This document shows positions 17,697-25,673 of a DNA stretch of 34,293 nucleotides, piece after piece. The notes beneath the pieces were generated by a model that had not been told where the DNA came from, made no database searches, and saw only the letters and a list, made by a program, of their open reading frames with translations. The DNA is from Collimonas fungivorans (GTDB taxonomy: Bacteria > Pseudomonadota > Gammaproteobacteria > Burkholderiales > Burkholderiaceae_D): contig NZ_JAQGLV010000364.1 in NCBI RefSeq assembly GCF_028292705.1, positions 1 through 34,293 on the forward strand, in the 5' to 3' direction. The position numbers and the translations under genes were made by a program. Within the stretch, counting starts at the first letter, position 1; each line of letters opens with the position of its first letter.

Positions 17697-17763
17697 ACCG
17701 ATGCGGCAGTTTTTTAGCAGTCCCCCAGTCCCAATAATTAGCACGACAAAAGGAGACAAGATA

Positions 17764-19086
17764 ATGAAAAACCTCAAACGGATCATGCTCGCCATGGCGG
17801 CTGCGGCCTGCCTGCTGGCGCCGGCCTTGCCCGCGATGGCGCAGGCAAGCGACCAATTCATTGCGATTCCCAGCTATCGGGTCGGCCCCTACGGCACCAA
17901 CGGCCAGTCGTATTACGGCGGTTATATCGACTACCTGAGCTACGTCAACCTGAAGGAAGGCGGCATCAACGGCGTCAAGCTGTCCTGGGAAGAATGCGAA
18001 ACCGAATACAACAACGCCAAGGGCGTCGAATGTTACGAGCGCCTGAAAGGCAAGAACCCGGTCACCAAGGGCACCGCCATCAACGCCATGGCGACCGGCA
18101 TCGCCTATGCGCTGATCGACAAGACGGCGGAAGACAAGGTGCCGCTGCTGATGGTCGGCTACGGCCGCACCGATGCGGTGGACGGTTCGGTGTTCCCGTA
18201 TGCCTTTCCGCTGGTGACGACCTACCAGATGCAGGTGTCGGCGATCGTGAAATACCTGGCAAGCAAGAACGGCGGTTCGCTGGCCGGCAAGAAGATCGTG
18301 TTCCTGTACCACGACTCGGCCTACGGCAAGGAACCGATAGTGGCGCTGGATGCCGAAGCGACGCTAGGTAAATTCAAGCTGGTGCAGATCCCGGTGGCCC
18401 ATCCCGGCAATGAGCAGGGCGCGCAGTGGCTGAAGATCCGCCAGGAAAATCCGGACTACGTCATTTTCTGGGGCTGGGGCGTGATGAACCAGACCGCCTT
18501 GAAGGCAGCGCAGAAAGTCGGATTCGCCCGCGACAAGATCATCGGCTCCTGGTGGGCCGGCTCTGAGGAAGACACGGTGCCGGCCGGCGATGCTGCCAAG
18601 GGTTACCTGAGCGCCACCTGGAACGTATCCGGCAAGAGCGTGCCGCTGATCGCCGATATCGAGAAGGTGGTGTACGGCGCCGGCAAGGGCAACATGCAGG
18701 ACAAGGCCAAGATCGGTTCGATCCTGTACAACCGCGGTGTATCGGCTGCGCTGGCTACAGTGGAAGCGATACGCACCGCCCAGGCCAAGTACGGCAAGGG
18801 CAAGGTAATGAGCGGCGAAGACGTGCGCTGGGGGCTGGAGAACCTGAACATCACCAACGCACGACTGCAGCAGCTGGGCGCTTCCGGCCTGCTACCTGAG
18901 ATCAAGACGTCCTGCGACAACCATGAGGGCTCGGGCAAGATCAAGATCCAGCAATGGGATGGCGGCAAGTGGGTCTTGGTGTCCGACTGGATCGAAGGCA
19001 ACAAGAACCTGATCCATCCGCTGTTCAAGGCTTCCGCTGCGAAGTATGCAAAAGAAAAAGGCATCACGCCCGCCTGCATGAAGTAG
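17764..19086 (+). CDS. ABC transporter substrate-binding protein (HAAT/Liv type)
   Basis: A 440-residue periplasmic binding protein with a signal peptide ending PAMA before QAS (about residue 27). The mature part follows the Leu/Ile/Val-binding fold, with YGGYIDYLSYVNLKEGGINGVKL near the start and KIVFLYHDSAYGKEP at the start of the second lobe. It is longer than LivJ/LivK, as are homologues found with acyl-CoA ligases. AGGAGA lies seven to eight bases upstream of the ATG. A hairpin with a U tract follows the stop before the second ATPase gene, a layout that would let the binding protein be made in excess. Confidence 0.9.
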   Translation: MKNLKRIMLAMAAAACLLAPALPAMAQASDQFIAIPSYRVGPYGTNGQSYYGGYIDYLSYVNLKEGGINGVKLSWEECETEYNNAKGVECYERLKGKNPVTKGTAINAMATGIAYALIDKTAEDKVPLLMVGYGRTDAVDGSVFPYAFPLVTTYQMQVSAIVKYLASKNGGSLAGKKIVFLYHDSAYGKEPIVALDAEATLGKFKLVQIPVAHPGNEQGAQWLKIRQENPDYVIFWGWGVMNQTALKAAQKVGFARDKIIGSWWAGSEEDTVPAGDAAKGYLSATWNVSGKSVPLIADIEKVVYGAGKGNMQDKAKIGSILYNRGVSAALATVEAIRTAQAKYGKGKVMSGEDVRWGLENLNITNARLQQLGASGLLPEIKTSCDNHEGSGKIKIQQWDGGKWVLVSDWIEGNKNLIHPLFKASAAKYAKEKGITPACMK

Positions 19087-19091
19087 TTCCG

Positions 19092-19125
19092 GCGCCGGTG
19101 CCCGCTTGGGCTGCCGGCGCTTTTT
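19092..19125 (+). terminator. intrinsic terminator/attenuator after the binding-protein gene
   Basis: GCGCCGG at 19092-19098 pairs with CCGGCGC at 19114-19120, extended by CCC/GGG around a GCTT loop, and is followed by TTTTT at 19121-19125. It sits inside the operon between the binding protein and LivF-type genes, so partial termination is likely. Confidence 0.75.
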
Positions 19126-19145
19126 ACTGCATAGCTGAGGAAAGC

Positions 19146-19949
19146 ATGGGTACAGCACTCAACATCAATAACATCGAAGTGATCTACGACCACGTCATCC
19201 TGGTGCTGAAAGGCGTATCGCTGGCGGTGCCGGAAGGGAAGATCGTCGCTTTGCTGGGCGCCAACGGCGCCGGCAAAAGCACGACGCTGAAAGCGATCTC
19301 CAACCTGCTGTCGGCGGAACGCGGCGATGTCACCAAAGGCAGCATCGAATACAAGGGCGAGCGGGTCGACCGCCTGACGCCGAACGACCTGGTCAGGCGC
19401 GGCGTGATCCAGGTGATGGAAGGACGCCATTGTTTCGGCCACCTGACAGTGGAGGAAAATCTCCTGACCGGCGCTTATACGCGCCAGGTCAGCAATATCC
19501 AGGTCAGGCGCGACCTGGAAAGGATCTACGACTATTTCCCGCGCCTGAAAGAACGGCGCAAATCGCAGTCCGGTTATACCTCCGGCGGCGAACAGCAGAT
19601 GACGGCGATCGGCCGCGCGATGATGGCCAAGCCGTCGATGATCTTGCTGGATGAGCCGTCGATGGGGCTGGCGCCGCAGGTGGTCGAGGAGATCTTCGAG
19701 ATCGTCAAGGATTTGAACCGGCGGGAAAACGTGTCTTTCCTGCTGGCAGAACAAAACACCATGGTGGCGCTGCGCTACGCCGATTTCGGCTACATCCTGG
19801 AAAACGGCCGGGTGGTGATGGAAGGCGCCGCCAGCGAGCTGGCCAGCAACGAGGATGTGAAAGAGTTCTACCTGGGGGTGTCGGGAGCGGGGCGCAAGAA
19901 TTTCCGCGACATGAAATTCTACCGGCGCCGCAAGCGCTGGCTGGCCTGA
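19146..19949 (+). CDS. livF: branched-chain amino acid-type ABC transporter ATPase (LivF-like)
   Basis: A 267-residue ATPase, the second nucleotide-binding subunit of the importer. Walker A GANGAGKST, the signature TSGGEQQMTAIGRAMM, Walker B MILLDEPSMGLAP and the LivF-typical LLAEQN are visible. It is about 30 residues longer than E. coli LivF, with a basic C-terminal tail (KNFRDMKFYRRRKRWLA). GAGGAAAG lies just upstream of the ATG. The terminator-like hairpin in front may lower its expression relative to the binding protein. Confidence 0.92.
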   Translation: MGTALNINNIEVIYDHVILVLKGVSLAVPEGKIVALLGANGAGKSTTLKAISNLLSAERGDVTKGSIEYKGERVDRLTPNDLVRRGVIQVMEGRHCFGHLTVEENLLTGAYTRQVSNIQVRRDLERIYDYFPRLKERRKSQSGYTSGGEQQMTAIGRAMMAKPSMILLDEPSMGLAPQVVEEIFEIVKDLNRRENVSFLLAEQNTMVALRYADFGYILENGRVVMEGAASELASNEDVKEFYLGVSGAGRKNFRDMKFYRRRKRWLA

Positions 19950-19993
19950 GGTTATCGCTACGCCGTTTTTCCGTCCACGCATACAGGTCCGCC

Positions 19994-21241
19994 ATGTCCG
20001 ATACTCTCGACTTTCTTGAACAACGCCATCCCTTGCAACGTGAGGCGGATCTGATGGGCGGCTTGCCGCAATTGATCGCGCGGGCGCAGGCTGCAACCGG
20101 CTGGGGCCGCATCCTGCACGGCGTAGCTGCCGGCGAGATCCGTGACCGCGCTGCGCTGGCGCAATTGCCGCTCACGCGCAAATCCGATTTACATGAACTG
20201 CAGGCGGAGCAACCGCCGTTCGGCGGCCTGAACACCACGCCGCACCGTCAGTTGCGGCGCTTATATGTATCGCCCGGACCGATTTTCGATCCTGAAGGCT
20301 ACGGCCAGGACTGGTGGCGTTTTTCCCGGCCGATGCGGGCCCTGGGGCTGCGCGCCGGCGACCTGATACAGAATTGTTTCGCCTACCATTTCACGCCGGC
20401 CGCCTTCATGGTCGAAGGCGCGGCCAGCAAGCTGGGCTGCGCCGTGATCCCGGCCGGCATCGGCCAGACTGAGCTGCAGGTGCAGGCGATGTCGGCCTTG
20501 CGGCCGGACGCTTATGTCGGTACGCCGTCCTTCCTCAAGATCATCATCGAAAAGGCGCGCGAGATGGGCGCCGATATCGGCACCGTGCAACGGGCGCTGC
20601 TCAGCGCCGAAGCCTTGCCGCCGTCGCTGCGCCAGTGGTTCCACGATAACGGCGTGCCGCATGTGCTGCAATTGTATGCCTCGGCCGACGTCGGCAATAT
20701 CGCTTACGAGTCGCTCAGCAACGGCCGCCTCAATCCGGGTATGATCCTGGATGAGGACCTGATCCTGGAAATCGTGCGGCCCGGCAGCGGCGACCCGGTT
20801 GCCGCCGGTGAAGTGGGCGAGGTGGTGCTGACTTCTTTCAACCCCGATTATCCTTTGATACGGTTCGCCACTGGGGATTTGTCCGCGGTGCTGGAAGGCG
20901 TCTCGCCCTGCGGCCGCACCAATACCCGCATCAAGGGCTGGATGGGACGCGCCGACCAGGTGACCAAGGTGCGCGGCATGTTCGTCCATCCGTCGCAGCT
21001 GGCGGAAGTGCTGAAGCGCCATCCTCAGGTCATGAAAGCGCGGCTGGTGGTCAGCGGCGCCATGGCCAACGATGTCATGACGCTGCATTGCGAGGCGCAG
21101 GACGCGCCGGCATCGGCCGCGGAACAGATTGCGGACAGCCTGCGCGAGATAACCAAACTGCGCGGCGAAGTTTTATTTGTCGCGCCGGGCAGCCTGCCGA
21201 ATGACGGCAAAGTCATCGAGGATGCCCGCAAATACGAATGA
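19994..21241 (+). CDS. PaaK-like adenylate-forming protein (phenylacetate-CoA ligase family)
   Basis: A 415-residue protein related to phenylacetate-CoA ligase. The middle and end match the family: SAEALPPSLRQWF, YASADVGNIAYE, RFATGDLS, GRADQVTKVRGMFVHPSQL, and a C-terminal lysine in LPNDGKVIEDARKYE. The P-loop expected near residue 90 (TSGTTG-like) is replaced by LYVSPGPIFDPEGYG, so ATP binding may differ or the protein may not be a standard ligase. It follows livF by 44 bases and precedes the SDR gene by seven. A ligase acting on the imported acid is the likely role, but it would be the second activating enzyme in one cluster. Confidence 0.85.
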   Translation: MSDTLDFLEQRHPLQREADLMGGLPQLIARAQAATGWGRILHGVAAGEIRDRAALAQLPLTRKSDLHELQAEQPPFGGLNTTPHRQLRRLYVSPGPIFDPEGYGQDWWRFSRPMRALGLRAGDLIQNCFAYHFTPAAFMVEGAASKLGCAVIPAGIGQTELQVQAMSALRPDAYVGTPSFLKIIIEKAREMGADIGTVQRALLSAEALPPSLRQWFHDNGVPHVLQLYASADVGNIAYESLSNGRLNPGMILDEDLILEIVRPGSGDPVAAGEVGEVVLTSFNPDYPLIRFATGDLSAVLEGVSPCGRTNTRIKGWMGRADQVTKVRGMFVHPSQLAEVLKRHPQVMKARLVVSGAMANDVMTLHCEAQDAPASAAEQIADSLREITKLRGEVLFVAPGSLPNDGKVIEDARKYE

Positions 21242-21248
21242 GGGCAGC

Positions 21249-21998
21249 ATGTCGAAACAAGTGATCGTGATTACCGGCGCCAGCCGCGGCATCGGCGCCG
21301 CCACCGCGCATCTGGCGGCCGCCCGCGGCTATGCCGTATGCGTCAATTATGTGCATAACCGCAGCGCCGCCGAGCAGGTGGTCGATGCCATCCGCCAGGC
21401 CGGTGGCGAAGCCTTGGCGGTAGCCGGGGATGTCGCGGTCGAGGCCGATGTCTTGAAGCTGTTCCAGACCGTCGATGCGCAACTCGGCAAGCTGGCCGCG
21501 CTAGTCAACAACGCCGGCATCCTGGAGCGGCAGATGCGGGTGGAGGAGATGGACGTGGCGCGTTTGCAGCGTGTGTTCACCACCAACATCGTCGGCAGTT
21601 TCCTGTGCGCCCGCGAAGCGGTGCGGCGCATGTCTACCAGCCTCGGCGGCCAGGGCGGCGCCATCGTCAACCTGTCGTCGATGGCGGCCAAGCTCGGCGG
21701 TCCGGGCGAATATGTCGATTACGCCGCCTCCAAGGGTGCGATCGACGCCATGACGGTCGGCCTGGCGAAGGAAGTCGCCGACCAAGGCATCCGCGTCAAC
21801 GCGGTGCGGCCGGGCGTGATCTATACCGACATCCACGCCAGCGGCGGCGAACCGGGCCGGGTCGACCGGGTCAAGGATACGGTGCCGATGCAACGCGGCG
21901 GCAGCGCCGAGGAAGTGGCGCGCGCGATCATGTGGCTGGTGTCGGACGAAGCATCGTATTCGACCGGCACATTCATCGATGTCGCCGGCGGCCGTTAA
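21249..21998 (+). CDS. short-chain dehydrogenase/reductase (SDR)
   Basis: A 249-residue classical SDR. The cofactor motif GASRGIG (about residues 10-16), NNAG, the catalytic Ser in NLSSMAAK, and YAASK with catalytic Tyr and Lys are all present; the C-terminal TGTFIDVAGGR is typical. It resembles FabG-type and glucose dehydrogenase-type reductases; NADP use is plausible from the Arg after the glycine motif but not certain. AGGGCAGC is the ribosome-binding region, seven bases after the PaaK-like stop. It is probably the last gene of the acid uptake cluster. The next gene converges on it. Confidence 0.92.
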   Translation: MSKQVIVITGASRGIGAATAHLAAARGYAVCVNYVHNRSAAEQVVDAIRQAGGEALAVAGDVAVEADVLKLFQTVDAQLGKLAALVNNAGILERQMRVEEMDVARLQRVFTTNIVGSFLCAREAVRRMSTSLGGQGGAIVNLSSMAAKLGGPGEYVDYAASKGAIDAMTVGLAKEVADQGIRVNAVRPGVIYTDIHASGGEPGRVDRVKDTVPMQRGGSAEEVARAIMWLVSDEASYSTGTFIDVAGGR

Positions 21999-22062
21999 TC
22001 AGAGGATGGATCAGACGGTAGAAGCGATGATTCGAGGTGAAGGCGTCCGACCTTGACCCTAG

Positions 22063-23526
22063 CTACAACAGTTTGATCGGGATACGGTTGGGATCATGTC
22101 TGGCGGTGGTTTGTCGCGCAATGCTTTTGCGGATGGCCGTAAGTCGTTTGTTATCGCGATAGAGCAGGTTGTAACTTTCAAATGGAATCATTTTTCCATC
22201 AGCTTGGGCAAAATGTATGCAGGATTTTTTCAGGGCGCGAACATCCAAAGAATATGCATCCATAAACTGCACAATCAATACCCGAAAAACATTGTCGTAT
22301 CGCAGCGTCTGCGGCGCAGAAATCAAAGGCAGGCAACACATTAATTCAGAAAGACAGTTGGCTTGTGATTCCGGGGAATGGTTAGTCGAAAACAGTTTAA
22401 ATACCTGGTCTTTCATATTCTTTTTGAACGCATCGTCGCGCTCAAAAACTATCGTGTTGCCGCTACCTTCCACTAGCGATTGCGGGTCAAGATATCGGGT
22501 AAGCGGGACGATTTTTTCGTCGGTTTTGAGGGCGTAAGCCATTGCCAGAGTATCGGGATTGCAAGGCACCGGGACGATATCTTGCAAGGTGAATACACTG
22601 GTTTGCTCTGCGATCTTGCGACGTATTTCAGAAACGGTCAGGCGATGCAGGCGAGGATCGTAATTTTCAACACGACCAGCATCTTGAATCGGCTGCAACG
22701 TGACGCCGCGAACACACGGTTGCGTCAAGGCGAAGTCGATAATGGTGCCAATCTCATCATCATTCAAACCTTTTTTCAGCGTTACCACCAAAGTGGTGGA
22801 TAAACCAGCTGCATTCAGATTTTTCAATGCTTGTAGCCGGATGCGGCTTAAATCAGCGCCGCGTAATACCTTATGTACTTCTGCACGCATGGAATCGAAT
22901 TGCAAATACACTTCTATTCCTGGCGCATAGCCTGCCAAGCGTTGCACAAACTCAGGATCTTGCGCCAATACGATGCCATTGGTGTTAACCATCACATGTT
23001 TGATCGGACGGGCTTTGGCAGCATCGAGAATTTCCCAGAATTGCGGATGTAAAGTGGGCTCGCCGCCGGACAATTGCATGACATCAGCCTCGCCTTCATT
23101 GGCCACAACAGCGTCAAGCATCTTGATGACGTCCGCCAAGGGTTTATGCTGTTCCCGATGCGTGCCGCTTTCTGCATAGCAAACGGGGCAATTTAAATTG
23201 CAGTTGTCGGTAATCTCGACAATGGATAAGCAAGAGTGCTGCATGTGGTCTGGACACAGGCCGCAATCATAGGGACAGCCGTATTCCATTTTAGTGTTAA
23301 ACATTTGCGGCATTTCCAGATGTTTGACGAACACTTCGCGGCACAAACGATAATATTCGACATCATCGCTAACCAGCACGCGTTCGCTGCCGTGCGCAGT
23401 ACACCACTTATCCATGTAGACATGATCATCTTTAAAGATGATCTTGGCTTCAACCGGATGCAGGCAGGTAGAGCAGACTGAAGTAGTCGTATCGTAAAAA
23501 AGGTAGGGGCGGATTTTACGCGTCAT
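22063..23526 (-). CDS. cysteine-rich radical SAM enzyme, tetraether-lipid-synthase (Tes/MJ0619)-like
   Basis: A 487-residue radical SAM protein. The SAM-cluster motif CNLNCPVC (Cys109, 113, 116) is preceded by a second cysteine set, CPYDCGLC (84, 88, 91) and Cys99, and by N-terminal CSTC (18, 21) and Cys42, which could form a rubredoxin-like site. LSGGEPTLHP follows. The C terminus has FMDAYSLD, SCIHFAQADGKMIPFESYN. This pattern matches, from memory, the archaeal Tes/MJ0619 family, which joins lipid tails through C-C bonds. The substrate here is unknown. Its ATG overlaps the stop of the Sel1-type gene (ATGA), so it is the last gene of a coupled four-gene operon. GC is lower than in neighbours. 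Confidence 0.85.
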   Translation of the reverse strand: MTRKIRPYLFYDTTTSVCSTCLHPVEAKIIFKDDHVYMDKWCTAHGSERVLVSDDVEYYRLCREVFVKHLEMPQMFNTKMEYGCPYDCGLCPDHMQHSCLSIVEITDNCNLNCPVCYAESGTHREQHKPLADVIKMLDAVVANEGEADVMQLSGGEPTLHPQFWEILDAAKARPIKHVMVNTNGIVLAQDPEFVQRLAGYAPGIEVYLQFDSMRAEVHKVLRGADLSRIRLQALKNLNAAGLSTTLVVTLKKGLNDDEIGTIIDFALTQPCVRGVTLQPIQDAGRVENYDPRLHRLTVSEIRRKIAEQTSVFTLQDIVPVPCNPDTLAMAYALKTDEKIVPLTRYLDPQSLVEGSGNTIVFERDDAFKKNMKDQVFKLFSTNHSPESQANCLSELMCCLPLISAPQTLRYDNVFRVLIVQFMDAYSLDVRALKKSCIHFAQADGKMIPFESYNLLYRDNKRLTAIRKSIARQTTARHDPNRIPIKLL

Positions 23527-24341
23527 CGTTGGCTCGAGTTAGGCGGTGCGGGATATTGTTGTCTTGATTCGATGGCAGCTTGGCGTAGCAATGCCATTCT
23601 TTCTTGTGCCGCTTGTATGTCTGCCTGAGACATGGATGCCTGCAGTTTGGTGAGTGTGTCACTGCCCGGTTGCATCAAGAGAAAAGATAAGGTTTTAATT
23701 TTAGCCGCTGTGTCAGTTTCTTTTGAAATTTGAAATTTGTATCTAATCGCGGTGTCGAATGGATATCTGCAGTCTAAAATGCTGCGCGCAAGCCAAAGGT
23801 CTGCTTGCTGTATGTCTTGCCCGATAATCCCGCCATTGCGATATATTTCACTAACGTCAAACGCAGAAAAGCGATTGAAAAACACAGGTGAAGGGCTGCA
23901 AGAACGTGTAGACGATCGTTTTAATAATTCAACTCCGCGCAGGGGATCCAGGGGCAATTGTTCTGCGTTGAGAGGCCTGGCGTAGGACCGTCGGTTGGAG
24001 CCGTTGAGTAAAAGCCAGCCCAAGACATATTCCGCAGGACCATATTGTTTGGCAGCGGCTTGTTCGAGTAAAGTGATACCTGTGGGGATGTCTCTTTCCA
24101 GGCTTGGAGAACCATTTATATATTCCATTCCAAGTTGTGTCATGGCCTCCAGATCACCGCGACTGGCTGCTACTTTATACCCTTCAATTCTTTTTTTCTG
24201 CATTTCTGCATTCGCACGCTCTGCATTTTTTTGTTGCACGCTGTTGACGATGGAGGCAGTGATACAACCCGTACCACCAATCAAACTCAAACTCACTATC
24301 AGTAATGCTGCACGTGATCGATCACGGGAAAAGAGGCGCAT
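23523..24341 (-). CDS. Sel1-like repeat (lipo)protein
   Basis: A 272-residue exported protein. Residues 1-26 form a basic start plus a hydrophobic segment ending GGTGC; the cysteine at 26 suggests a lipoprotein, but the lipobox is atypical (Gly at -3). A Sel1/TPR-like region follows: GDLEAMTQLGMEYINGSPS, then TGITLLEQAAAKQYGPAEYVLGWLLL and a degenerate third unit around ADLWLARSILDC. The C terminus is glutamine-rich and proline-rich. Such repeats usually mediate protein contacts in the envelope. It overlaps the Lgt-like gene by 20 bases and the radical SAM gene by four, so it is translationally coupled to both and may be their partner or substrate. Confidence 0.75.
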   Translation of the reverse strand: MRLFSRDRSRAALLIVSLSLIGGTGCITASIVNSVQQKNAERANAEMQKKRIEGYKVAASRGDLEAMTQLGMEYINGSPSLERDIPTGITLLEQAAAKQYGPAEYVLGWLLLNGSNRRSYARPLNAEQLPLDPLRGVELLKRSSTRSCSPSPVFFNRFSAFDVSEIYRNGGIIGQDIQQADLWLARSILDCRYPFDTAIRYKFQISKETDTAAKIKTLSFLLMQPGSDTLTKLQASMSQADIQAAQERMALLRQAAIESRQQYPAPPNSSQR

Positions 24342-25089
24342 TTTTTTTAAAATTCAAAAATTGTTTGATTACAAATGGGAGATAGCACAGTAAAGCCAAC
24401 AAACACATGATCTGTATGCCGCTAAGGCCACCGGCATATTCATAAGGAATCGGTTTGATGCCATCGACGAGTAAGCGCCACAGTAAATAGCCTGATAGAT
24501 AAAACTTGAAGAGAAGGCCCGGACTTTCGCGCCAGCGTTTTTGAAAAAATAGAATGGCGCCACCCCAAACTAATACAAAGAGGATGTCATACAGTTGCGT
24601 GGGGTGGCGAAAAATGCCATCGCCAAAGTCGACCCCCCAAGGCATGTGGGTGGCTACGCCATAAGTGCCGTCGTGTAGTCCTGCCAGAAAACAACCGATG
24701 CGCCCGACGGCGGTGCCCAGCATCAATGGCAAAACAAAGTGGTCGCCTGTGGAGCGTTGAGAGCGAATCAGTTTTTTTGCAATCTCTACGCCACACAACC
24801 CGCCGAGCAAACCACCGACGATAGATTGTCCCGACATCCAGAGATTGATATCTAACGAAGACGATGCCCATAACTGCGGAAACTCCATCCAGAACACCAA
24901 CTTGTTTCCGATCGCTGCGCCGAGTACGCAGCCGATGATGATGGCGTATTGTCCCGGTTCCAAGATGCCGGAGAGGCCTTGGCGGGCACGTTGCCAGCGA
25001 TATAGCTGGACGCCGGAGGCGATGGCTGCCCATTCAAAAAACAGATGGATGAGGTGTGCAGTCGTGCTGGAAAAGACAACTGCTTTCAT
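24322..25089 (-). CDS. Lgt-like (prolipoprotein diacylglyceryl transferase family) membrane protein
   Basis: A 255-residue polytopic membrane protein with about seven hydrophobic segments. GQSIVGGLLGG (87-97), GRIGCFLAGLHDGTYG (129-144) and RHPTQLYD (161-168) align by eye with the E. coli Lgt regions FHGGLIG, GRLGNFINGELWG and HPSQLYE. The essential His before GGL is Val here and the Asn of GRxGN is Cys, so it is unlikely to be the housekeeping Lgt. It belongs to the Lgt-like proteins of unknown function. The ATG overlaps the TAA of the upstream small gene. It may move a lipid moiety in a pathway with the downstream radical SAM enzyme; this is inference. Confidence 0.8.
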   Translation of the reverse strand: MKAVVFSSTTAHLIHLFFEWAAIASGVQLYRWQRARQGLSGILEPGQYAIIIGCVLGAAIGNKLVFWMEFPQLWASSSLDINLWMSGQSIVGGLLGGLCGVEIAKKLIRSQRSTGDHFVLPLMLGTAVGRIGCFLAGLHDGTYGVATHMPWGVDFGDGIFRHPTQLYDILFVLVWGGAILFFQKRWRESPGLLFKFYLSGYLLWRLLVDGIKPIPYEYAGGLSGIQIMCLLALLCYLPFVIKQFLNFKKNAPLFP

Positions 25090-25334
25090 TATTTGGATTC
25101 GTCTTGATCTGGCTGTATCGCAAAATCTGATTTTTTTGCAATGCGATATATAACGAAGCCGAGCGCGATACTAATTCCTACTCCTGCGCACCCAAGAAAA
25201 AAAATGGACGACAGGCCATCCCCATTGGTTTTGTAGCTACTGCCAGACACAATCCCTAGAAAGCCACAGAGCCCAAAGCCGACCATCAGTACTAAAAAAA
25301 ACATGATGCTTAGGGCTTTGAACAGTGTTTTCAT
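25089..25334 (-). CDS. small two-helix membrane protein, unrecognised
   Basis: An 81-residue protein with two hydrophobic segments (about residues 8-31 and 44-64), each glycine-rich, separated by a short polar loop (SSYKTNGDG) and followed by a charged tail ending PDQDESK. No family is recognised. Its stop overlaps the ATG of the Lgt-like gene by one base, making it the first gene of the four-gene operon. AAGG lies five bases upstream of the ATG. A perfect TATAAT box is found about 40 bases upstream. It could be an accessory or assembly factor for the Lgt-like protein. Confidence 0.7.
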   Translation of the reverse strand: MKTLFKALSIMFFLVLMVGFGLCGFLGIVSGSSYKTNGDGLSSIFFLGCAGVGISIALGFVIYRIAKKSDFAIQPDQDESK

Positions 25335-25673
25335 GGGAGCCTTGCTGGGATTGAATTTGGCAGCGAAGATTGATTATATAGTTTTTAGTTGCCATTAAGT
25401 AATTTGTTGCGCAGTTTCGTGGGAATGATTTTATTGCTGAACCTGAATTAATACGCTGATTTTCTCCATGCCAAGCGAGGCATTTTGGGCAAAATCCCAG
25501 TTGCTTCTAAAAAATTGATAAAATGAGCAGAGTTGGCGAAAACCTGATCCAGTGATTCACTGTCCAATGCTGCAAGCAACGGCGCCGTGCCCGGGCAACC
25601 CCTCTGTTGGTGCGCTTCGCGGGTCATGCGGCAATTTTTTGTACAAGAGCAATTTATGATGGAGTTATCAAGA
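25335..25673. other. divergent intergenic region before the four-gene operon and slyB-like gene
   Basis: About 340 bases. The left third is AT-rich and carries the candidate operon promoter. GC rises again from about 25560, marking the right edge of the low-GC segment. On the minus strand, 25448-25590 can be read as a peptide ending FANSAHFINFLEATGILPKM, which is protein-like but has no start of its own; it may be a gene remnant or chance. Confidence 0.4.
25373..25401 (-). promoter_or_regulatory. candidate sigma-70 promoter of the low-GC operon
   Basis: On the minus strand a perfect -10 box TATAAT (25373-25378) lies 17 bases from TACTTA (25396-25401), a weak -35. Transcription would start about 30 bases before the ATG at 25334. 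Confidence 0.5.

Noticed and set aside
25448-25590. Protein-like peptide on the minus strand (ending FANSAHFINFLEATGILPKM).
   Set aside because: It lacks a start codon or ribosome-binding site of its own and continues upstream only as a shadow of the slyB-like gene; noted as a possible remnant only.
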